A stretch of DNA of 20,346 nucleotides from JBFHQE01 sp041592335. Lineage in GTDB: Bacteria > Pseudomonadota > Gammaproteobacteria > Thiohalobacterales > Thiohalobacteraceae. The notes beneath the pieces were generated by a model. That model saw only the letters and a list, made by a program, of their open reading frames with translations. It was not told where the DNA came from and searched no databases. Position 1 is the stretch's first letter. Each line of letters begins with the position of its first letter. The translations under genes were made by a program, and so were the position numbers. Of this stretch, positions 15,224-20,346 are shown in pieces. The DNA lies in contig JBFHQE010000033.1 in NCBI GenBank assembly GCA_041592335.1, positions 1 through 20,346 of the forward strand, given 5' to 3'.

Positions 15224-15254
15224 CAGAAAAAAACTGGGTTTTTCTGCGTTTTTC
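15224..15254 (+). terminator. Terminator downstream of cbbR
   Basis: CAGAAAAA (15224-15231) pairs with TTTTTCTG (15239-15246), loop AACTGGG, and is followed by CGTTTTTC. The stem is AT-rich but placed 58 bases after the cbbR stop. Confidence 0.65.
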
Positions 15255-15276
15255 AGTAAATTTTACCGACAACGCA

Positions 15277-15304
15277 TTGACCCGACTCGATTAAACCGTA
15301 GTAT
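15277..15304 (+). promoter_or_regulatory. Predicted promoter of the PEP-CTERM gene
   Basis: TTGACC (15277-15282) and TAGTAT (15299-15304) lie 16 bp apart. Transcription from near 15311 would leave a leader of about 145 nt that starts just before the first predicted stem. Confidence 0.5.
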
Positions 15305-15326
15305 CGATTGCAACAACAGCAACGCC

Positions 15327-15451
15327 TCACCGGATTCCATGGATATGGGTGGTAGCGGTGATAAAGGACGAAGCGGCCCACTGAATGCGTGGGCGATGCC
15401 TTCCGGGTATTTCTCCGCACAAAAAACAAAACGAACATCCAGGGAGAAATA
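15327..15451 (+). promoter_or_regulatory. Structured 5' leader with RBS-sequestering stem, candidate riboswitch
   Basis: Four stem pairings are visible. TCACCG (15327-15332) pairs with CGGTGA (15356-15361), enclosing CCAT/ATGG (15337-15340 with 15345-15348). AAGG (15364-15367) pairs with CCTT (15399-15402), enclosing GCCCAC/GTGGGC (15376-15381 with 15389-15394). TATTTCTCC (15408-15416) is a perfect 9-bp complement of GGAGAAATA (15443-15451), which contains the Shine-Dalgarno sequence of the gene starting at 15456. GCGG (15373-15376) could instead pair with CCGC (15415-15418) and free the RBS. AAAGG...GCCTTCCGGG recalls the class I c-di-GMP aptamer, but its ACGCAAAGCC and GNRA loop are missing, so the ligand, if any, is unknown. 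Confidence 0.5.
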
Positions 15452-15455
15452 GCAT

Positions 15456-16172
15456 ATGAAATCCGTCAAACTGATTTTATCCAGCACCATTCTGGGACTA
15501 TCTTTTAACGCGCATGCCGCGCCCGTTAGCATCGACTTCACCGCCACGCTGCAAGATGTGTCTGGCGCGTTTACTTCGGATCTGTCCATCGGTCAGTCAA
15601 TGAGCGGTATCTACATCTACGATACGGACGAGGCTAATGCGAGCAGCGCGGAAACCACACCGTCCACGGTGCCGGGTCATGAATTCACTTCCTTTTATGA
15701 CTTCGGCGATCCCGCCTATAGCGCAAGTCTGAATGCCGGTGGATTTACGTTCACCAATACCGCGGCTGTCAGCGTGGTGGTCAACGACAACCTGTTCCTG
15801 ACTTCCGATGAGACCGGCGGCCTGTTACCCGATGGTAGTTACGACTGGATCGAAATTCTCGGCTCGACCACAGTCGATGTCGGTGGCGCCGAACACACAC
15901 CCGGCAACGGCCAGGAATGGACGCTCGCGATATTTGCCGAAAACGACAACTGGTTCAGCGATGGCAGTGTAATCCCCGACGATATGCCTGCGTCCTATGT
16001 CGCCCTGCTGGTCGGCTTCGACTTCGATGAGAACGGAAATGAAATCGGTATGGCATTCGCGACCCTGGATTCCATGAACATCTCTACCGTCCCGGTGCCA
16101 GCCGCCATCTGGCTATTCGGCTCTGGCCTGTTGGGACTGGTTGGTGTTGCTCGAGGTAAAAAAGTCGCTTAA
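15456..16172 (+). CDS. PEP-CTERM sorting-domain exported protein
   Basis: Exported protein of 238 aa with a signal peptide (about 1-21, ending NAHA) and a C-terminal sorting signal: VPVPAAIWLFGSGLLGL (from 212), a further hydrophobic stretch and the basic tail ARGKK. The VPxPAAIWLFGSGLLGL form is a common variant of the PEP-CTERM motif recognised by an exosortase (EpsH/XrtA type). The middle part is acidic, rich in Ser, Thr, Asp and Gly, and has no catalytic motif I recognise; such proteins usually belong to an extracellular matrix or exopolysaccharide system. No exosortase or polysaccharide gene lies in the window. RBS GGGAG precedes ATG 15456, and this RBS can be hidden in a leader stem, so translation may be regulated. 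It stands alone between cbbR and tRNA-Thr. Confidence 0.87.
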   Translation: MKSVKLILSSTILGLSFNAHAAPVSIDFTATLQDVSGAFTSDLSIGQSMSGIYIYDTDEANASSAETTPSTVPGHEFTSFYDFGDPAYSASLNAGGFTFTNTAAVSVVVNDNLFLTSDETGGLLPDGSYDWIEILGSTTVDVGGAEHTPGNGQEWTLAIFAENDNWFSDGSVIPDDMPASYVALLVGFDFDENGNEIGMAFATLDSMNISTVPVPAAIWLFGSGLLGLVGVARGKKVA

Positions 16173-16277
16173 CACAGATCAAGTGAACCCCCCACGCATA
16201 ACGGACCCGAGCTGATTGAAGCAGTGCAGTAAAACAACCTGGGAAACGGATTCGCACCAGAATCATGATCAAAGCCA

Positions 16278-16309
16278 ATAAAAAAGGCTCGCCGGTTATC
16301 GGCAAGCCT
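16278..16309 (-). terminator. Terminator after tRNA-Thr (may also serve the PEP-CTERM gene)
   Basis: AGGCTCGCCG (16285-16294) and CGGCAAGCCT (16300-16309) form a 10-bp stem with one mismatch or wobble pair. On the minus strand a run of T follows (AAAAAA at 16280-16285 on the plus strand). On the plus strand the tail CTGTTTTAT is weaker but could act as a terminator for the PEP-CTERM gene. Confidence 0.85.
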
Positions 16310-16319
16310 CTGTTTTATA

Positions 16320-16395
<76 letters not shown>

Positions 16396-16441
16396 AAATT
16401 GGGAACGCGTATTTTAGGAGAACTCCGCCGCGAGGGCAACG

Positions 16442-17173
16442 TTATTCACAGGCCAAATTCTGGCGCCGGACGCCGGGGTTCTCGGCCAGCATCGCCGTCC
16501 ACTCCTGCTCCGCCAATAACGGCGGTTCCGGCTCTTCGACATCCAGCCAGAATACCTCGCGGACCTTGAAGCGCTGTTCGAGTTTCGGGCTGTAGCCCAG
16601 CGCGCTGATCTGCTCGAAGCGCTCCTGGGCGGTCTCGCGCACGGAATAGATGCCGAGGGAAATAAAGTTCTGCGCACCGACAAAATAGTCCTCGATCTTG
16701 TTCGCCACCAGGCTATCGACAATTTCGTCGGCCCGCTCGCGTTTCATGGCGGGCAAGTACACCCAGAAACCGGCGGGTTCCTGAATCTCGGATTGCCGCA
16801 TGGCCGTGATGGCATTGCGCTCCGTTAGCGACTTGGCCAGCTTTGTCGCCGTTTGTTTTTGCGCAAAGGGCCCAATGGTGTGACAAGCCGGTTGGGGCAC
16901 TGGTGGTTCTTCAGCAGCGACCGTGTCTTGTTGCACGATCTCTTCCGACGCTGCTGCAGCTGTCTCTGTCTGCTTCGTAGCAGTGTCTTCTTTGTTCACT
17001 GCAGCGGAGGGTTCAGACTCAGGTTCGGCACGCTCGGATAACAATTGCAGGTTATGCACACCCGGTGGCGTCGGGGGAACAACCACTGTTCCTGGTGCAT
17101 CGGGGTCTGGCGAAAATGCCAGCCCCAGCAGTAACAGATTGCCGACCACCAGAATAAATAACAGCGTCTTCAC
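16442..17173 (-). CDS. SPOR-domain membrane protein
   Basis: Single-pass inner-membrane protein of 243 aa. Residues 3-20 form the membrane segment (LLFILVVGNLLLLGLAF), followed by a Pro/Ala/Glu-rich periplasmic linker (about 21-93). A SPOR-like region starts at CHTIGPF (97-103) and includes GFWVYLPA (135-142), FISLGIYSVRETAQERFEQI (170-189) and LGYSPKLEQR. SPOR domains bind denuded septal peptidoglycan, so a role at the division site or envelope is likely. The GTG start (17173-17171) overlaps the coaX TGA as GTGA, so it is cotranslated with coaX; a SPOR gene downstream of coaX is a recurrent arrangement in gammaproteobacteria. The C-terminal region after 205 (acidic, ending RRQNLACE) is not recognised. 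Confidence 0.85.
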   Translation of the reverse strand: MKTLLFILVVGNLLLLGLAFSPDPDAPGTVVVPPTPPGVHNLQLLSERAEPESEPSAAVNKEDTATKQTETAAAASEEIVQQDTVAAEEPPVPQPACHTIGPFAQKQTATKLAKSLTERNAITAMRQSEIQEPAGFWVYLPAMKRERADEIVDSLVANKIEDYFVGAQNFISLGIYSVRETAQERFEQISALGYSPKLEQRFKVREVFWLDVEEPEPPLLAEQEWTAMLAENPGVRRQNLACE

Positions 17174-17955
17174 AGCGCTTTCTCCAGCACTTCAGCTTTC
17201 TCACGATCATTTATCACGGCCTGCATACCTTTAAAAACCAGGTTCGGCTGATGTTGAATGCGCTGATCGATCAAGGGCAAAAACAGGGTGGCTTCACCGC
17301 CGGTTATGTAACACTGCAGCGAATTTCCCAGTTCCGCGCGCACATCATTCACAATGCGATCGATTGCCGCAATCGCGGTATAGAGAGTGCCGACAATAAT
17401 GGCGTTATCGGTATCGGATGCCAGCAGGGTGCTGGGTCTCGCCGCGGACAGGTTGGGGCGCTCCTTGATTCCCGACGCGGCATCGACCAGTGACTGTCGC
17501 ATCAGGTGCATACCCGGCAGAATCAAACCGCCCATGTGCCTGCCCTGTTTGTCGACGGCATCGATCGTTAACGCCGTACCACAATCAATCACGCAACAAG
17601 CGGTTCCACGCATTGAACGTGCTCCCAGCATAGCCAGCCAGCGATCGACACCCAGCGATTCGGGGTTCTCATAACTGTTACGCACGCCGCACTGCTCGGC
17701 CATCGATTTCAGATAGTCTGCTTTTAACGACCAGCGCTTCTTGCAGTACGCCGTCAATGAACGCCGGAACGTATCGCCAGCCACATTGGCGACCACAACC
17801 TCATCGGGTGTGTTGTCCAGCTGTTCCCAGGCTTCTTCCAGAACGGCTTTCGGGGTTTTCTTGCCATGCAACAGGCGGCCAGTACCTTGCAGACCATCCT
17901 CACCCAGCCAGGCCCACTTCAGGCATGAGTTACCTGCATCGACCAATAATTTCAT
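17170..17955 (-). CDS. coaX: Type III pantothenate kinase
   Basis: Phosphorylates pantothenate in the first step of coenzyme A synthesis, 261 aa. Type III (CoaX) landmarks are visible: the N-terminal phosphate-binding LLVDAGNSCLKWA with D6, ESLGVDRWLAMLGA (99-112) with D104, the second Asp motif VIDCGTALTIDAV with D124, and GGLILPGMHLMRQSL (142-155). These belong to the acetate/sugar kinase-hsp70 fold. The ATG overlaps the birA TGA as ATGA and the gene ends in a GTGA overlap with the SPOR gene, so birA-coaX-SPOR form one tightly coupled operon. In E. coli the same position near birA is held by the unrelated CoaA. Confidence 0.96.
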   Translation of the reverse strand: MKLLVDAGNSCLKWAWLGEDGLQGTGRLLHGKKTPKAVLEEAWEQLDNTPDEVVVANVAGDTFRRSLTAYCKKRWSLKADYLKSMAEQCGVRNSYENPESLGVDRWLAMLGARSMRGTACCVIDCGTALTIDAVDKQGRHMGGLILPGMHLMRQSLVDAASGIKERPNLSAARPSTLLASDTDNAIIVGTLYTAIAAIDRIVNDVRAELGNSLQCYITGGEATLFLPLIDQRIQHQPNLVFKGMQAVINDREKAEVLEKAL

Positions 17956-18932
17956 TTTGTCATCCGTAAACTGATTTCGCCCGATGTAAAACGCCGCAAC
18001 CGGTTATCAATTTCAACCAGTAACGCACCGCTCTCATCGATGCCTCGCGCTATGCCTGACAGCCGTTCCCTTAGCAACACCAGATCTACCGGCTTGCCGA
18101 GCGTCAGGTCATAACGACGCCATTCATTCATAAAACTCACCAGACCTTCCGCTTCGAATTGCCTGATGACCTCGAGTAATTCTTTCGTTAACGCCCCGGC
18201 AACCGCATTACGCGAGACATCGGGACGTTTAAGATGTGTCTGCATGTCGGTCCAGGGTTGATCGATCACAGCCCCCTGTTCCTCGGGCATCGCCACGTTT
18301 ATCCCGATACCGATGACTGCACGGCTGGAGCCCATCTGTTCAGCGAACAACTCCACCAGGATGCCAGCCAGTTTACCATTAGTGCAGTGCACATCGTTGG
18401 GCCATTTTAACGCTGCTTGCGAAACGCCCTGCTTCCGCAGCACCCGTACGAGCGCAATTCCGACTGCCAGGCTCAAACCGCCCAGCGTTTCCAGACCACC
18501 GTTAAAGCGCCATGATAAAGAGTAATAAAGGTTTGCACCAAATGGCGATATCCACTGCCTGCCTCGACGACCACGACCAGATGATTGTTGCTCTGCAAGA
18601 CACAGCCGCCCTGTACCGGGCTCAGGCAGAGGCAGTGTTGCTAGATAATCATTTGTGGATGGGATCTGGTGATGAACATCGATACTGCAGAGTTGTTGCC
18701 TTTCCGAGAGTGATAGCGCATCGGCTATGTCCTCAGCCGATAACAACTCCGTTCGGGCAGCCATTCTATAACCTTTGCCCGGCACGGCGGAGATCACCAG
18801 TCCTTGCTTACGCAGTTGCTTCAGCTGTTTCCATACCGCGGCGCGTGTCACACCCAGTGCCTGCCCTATTGCCTCACCGGAGTGAAATCGGCCATCGGAC
18901 AGTATATCCAGCAGTGGACAGGAGGTTTGCAT
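17952..18932 (-). CDS. birA: Biotin-[acetyl-CoA-carboxylase] ligase and biotin operon repressor BirA
   Basis: Bifunctional enzyme of 326 aa that attaches biotin to BCCP and, when biotin-AMP accumulates, represses biotin genes. The N-terminal winged helix (about 5-58: LLDILSDGRFHSGEAIGQAL, GVTRAAVWKQLKQL, VPGKGYRMA) marks the repressor-type enzyme. The ligase core has STNDYL (92-97), the biotinyl-AMP loop SSGRGRRGRQWISP (117-130), LKWPNDV (175-181) and GKLAGILVEL. The C-terminal cap domain runs from about 275 (LTLGKPVDLV to EISLRM). The start ATG at 18932 has only a weak upstream ribosome-binding site. It is followed by coaX in a 4-bp overlap; the CBS-domain gene lies 39 bp upstream on the same strand. 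Confidence 0.96.
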   Translation of the reverse strand: MQTSCPLLDILSDGRFHSGEAIGQALGVTRAAVWKQLKQLRKQGLVISAVPGKGYRMAARTELLSAEDIADALSLSERQQLCSIDVHHQIPSTNDYLATLPLPEPGTGRLCLAEQQSSGRGRRGRQWISPFGANLYYSLSWRFNGGLETLGGLSLAVGIALVRVLRKQGVSQAALKWPNDVHCTNGKLAGILVELFAEQMGSSRAVIGIGINVAMPEEQGAVIDQPWTDMQTHLKRPDVSRNAVAGALTKELLEVIRQFEAEGLVSFMNEWRRYDLTLGKPVDLVLLRERLSGIARGIDESGALLVEIDNRLRRFTSGEISLRMTK

Positions 18933-18971
18933 GCCAGCAGTTTACCATGACTACTGTCAGGCTCTACGCAT

Positions 18972-19571
18972 CTAATGTGGATGATTGACGACCGCCTCGA
19001 TCTCGGAAAATGTCTGTGCCACCCGCACACAATCCATTTTCATATCCAGTTGGCGACACAGGTGACTGGCGGAAAACAGACCTCGTATCGCCGTACGTCC
19101 ATCTTCAAGCGTATCCACAACCACGGCGTGTTGGCGACCGGAACGATTCAATGTTTCCCAGACATTTCCCACGACCGATTTAAGAACATCCACCATCTCG
19201 ATCACATCGAGTTCCATAAACGGCGTCATCACGTCCCGCACAAGGATATCCTGATGGCGCTGCCCCATCGCCTGTGTCAGTCGTAAGGGTCTGTCGCCCA
19301 TGATATCAGTTGCGGTAATCAGCCCGAGCACCTGCTCATTGTGATTCACCACCAGAAACAGTCTCACACCTTCACGCTTCATTCTCAGCAGCGCCCAGTC
19401 AAGTGACACGTTGGGCTCAATCATCAGTGGCGGTACCTGACGAAAATCGGTCATCGTCATCACAGCGGGGCTATCAGACTTGACCGTTTCAGGGAGTGTT
19501 TGTTTTGGCCAGAAATAGGCTAAGGGTTGAGATATCCGGTATTGATGCAGCGCGGAATAGGTTTTGCTCAT
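18972..19571 (-). CDS. CBS domain-pair protein
   Basis: Cytosolic protein of 199 aa with two CBS repeats. The first spans about 35-95 (MTMTDFRQVPPLMIEPNVSL, LFLVVNHNEQVLGLITATDI) and the second about 108-172 (ILVRDVMTPFMELDVIEMVD, HAVVVDTLEDGRTAIRGLFS). CBS pairs bind adenine nucleotides and act as regulatory or energy-sensing modules; no catalytic domain is attached, so the partner is unknown. The gene has a strong AGGAGG eight bases before ATG 19571. It sits between the rRNA operon terminator and birA, where E. coli has murB. It could be cotranscribed with birA, because no terminator is seen in the 39-bp gap. Confidence 0.87.
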   Translation of the reverse strand: MSKTYSALHQYRISQPLAYFWPKQTLPETVKSDSPAVMTMTDFRQVPPLMIEPNVSLDWALLRMKREGVRLFLVVNHNEQVLGLITATDIMGDRPLRLTQAMGQRHQDILVRDVMTPFMELDVIEMVDVLKSVVGNVWETLNRSGRQHAVVVDTLEDGRTAIRGLFSASHLCRQLDMKMDCVRVAQTFSEIEAVVNHPH

Positions 19572-19676
19572 CGCATCGACCTCCTGCTCGCCGTTTGATA
19601 TTTAAGCTATAGCGTAAATACCGGCTTTATCAATAACGCATTAAAATAGTAGGAAATAATAATATTGCGGATAAAG

Positions 19677-19709
19677 AAAAAGCCCCGCATCTTTCGATGC
19701 AGGGCTTTT
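19677..19709 (-). terminator. rRNA operon terminator
   Basis: A 14-bp stem (19678-19691 with 19696-19709, one mismatch) around a loop of four bases lies 10 bases after the 5S rRNA. On the minus strand GGGGCTTTTTC ends it, a classical strong intrinsic terminator. Confidence 0.93.
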
Positions 19710-19719
19710 CGGATTTAAA

Positions 19720-19837
19720 GCCTGGCGGTGACCTACTCTCACATGGGGAGACCCCACACTACCATCGGCGATGTAACGTTTCACTTCCGAGTTCGAGATG
19801 GGATCGGGTGGTTCCATTACTCTATTGCCGCCAGGCA
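19720..19837 (-). rRNA. rrf: 5S ribosomal RNA
   Basis: About 118 nt. The minus strand starts TGCCTGGCGGC and ends CCGCCAGGC, which pair as helix I. Internal hallmarks include CCCGATCCCATCTCGAACTC, GAAACG and GGGGTCTCCCCATGTGAGAG. It is read after the 23S gene in the usual order. Ends are set by the terminal helix and may be off by one or two bases. Confidence 0.96.
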
Positions 19838-19950
19838 AACTTTGACCAGTTAACCGCACAATGCGAATAACCAGAATTCGAGAAATCTGATAAATGCTGT
19901 TGGGTAATTGCACTTGCCCAAGCACTCAATACAAACCGTTTGAGTGTTAT
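19838..19950 (-). other. 23S-5S internal transcribed spacer
   Basis: This 113-bp spacer holds no tRNA. CACTCAA (19923-19929) and TTGAGTG (19940-19946) form a 7-bp stem just downstream of the 23S 3' end, probably part of the rRNA processing structure. Confidence 0.6.

Positions 19951-20346
<396 letters not shown>

Noticed and set aside
15327..15420. Class I c-di-GMP (GEMM-I) riboswitch upstream of the PEP-CTERM gene
   Set aside because: Order of AAAGG and GCC-CCGGG blocks is similar, but the conserved GCAAACC and ACGCAAAGCC segments and the GNRA tetraloop are missing, so it was kept only as an unclassified structured leader.
15167..15455. Sigma-54 promoter for the PEP-CTERM gene
   Set aside because: Some PEP-CTERM genes use RpoN, but no TGGCAC-N5-TTGC type -24/-12 element was found; a sigma-70-like pair fits better.

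Overview
The window looks like chromosomal DNA of a free-living, probably sulfur- or otherwise chemolithoautotrophic gammaproteobacterium. The pointers are a form II RuBisCO with a divergent CbbR regulator, a PEP-CTERM surface protein, an HAE1-type RND pump, and an rrn - birA - coaX - SPOR - tRNA-Thr block whose order recalls the E. coli rrnB - murB - birA - coaA - thrU region. I cannot assign a genus from sequence alone.

Left part (1-5490): a complete-looking, minimal type II-C CRISPR-Cas system. A 15-repeat array (4-958, probably continuing left of the window) is followed by cas2, cas1 and a compact cas9 (1035 aa), all on the minus strand and joined by 4-bp GTGA stop/start overlaps. Just upstream of cas9, on the plus strand, lies a tracrRNA gene. 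It begins with a 22-nt perfect anti-repeat seven bases after a TATAAT box, and continues through small hairpins to a terminator-like stem. The array repeats and the tracrRNA are read towards the right, opposite to the cas genes, as in Neisseria-type II-C loci. No cas4 or csn2 is present. This segment looks AT-richer than the genes to its right and is probably an acquired module.

Middle (5543-11745): a DUF2167 membrane protein with a 10-bp inverted repeat upstream of its start, then a TetR regulator divergent from a two-gene RND efflux operon (membrane fusion protein plus HAE1 pump). Two TGTACC-N4-GGTACA palindromes exactly 100 bp apart sit in the divergent region, one of them on top of the pump promoter. 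This is a self-contained drug- or toxicant-responsive export unit; its outer-membrane channel is not in the window.

Centre-right (11742-16172): a DUF3050 protein (tail-to-tail with the pump, sharing the TTAA stop), form II RuBisCO cbbM with a very strong terminator, divergent cbbR, and a PEP-CTERM exported protein. The long 5' leader of the last gene can fold into several stems and contains a 9-bp stem that would hide its own ribosome-binding site, a candidate RNA switch.

Right (16278-20346): tRNA-Thr(UGU), a SPOR-domain protein, type III pantothenate kinase, bifunctional BirA, a CBS-pair protein, then 5S rRNA and the 3' end of 23S rRNA, all on the minus strand. This is core housekeeping sequence.

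The strongest candidates for something new are the II-C Cas9/tracrRNA set with its tightly interlocked tracrRNA/cas9 control region, and the structured leader of the PEP-CTERM gene.
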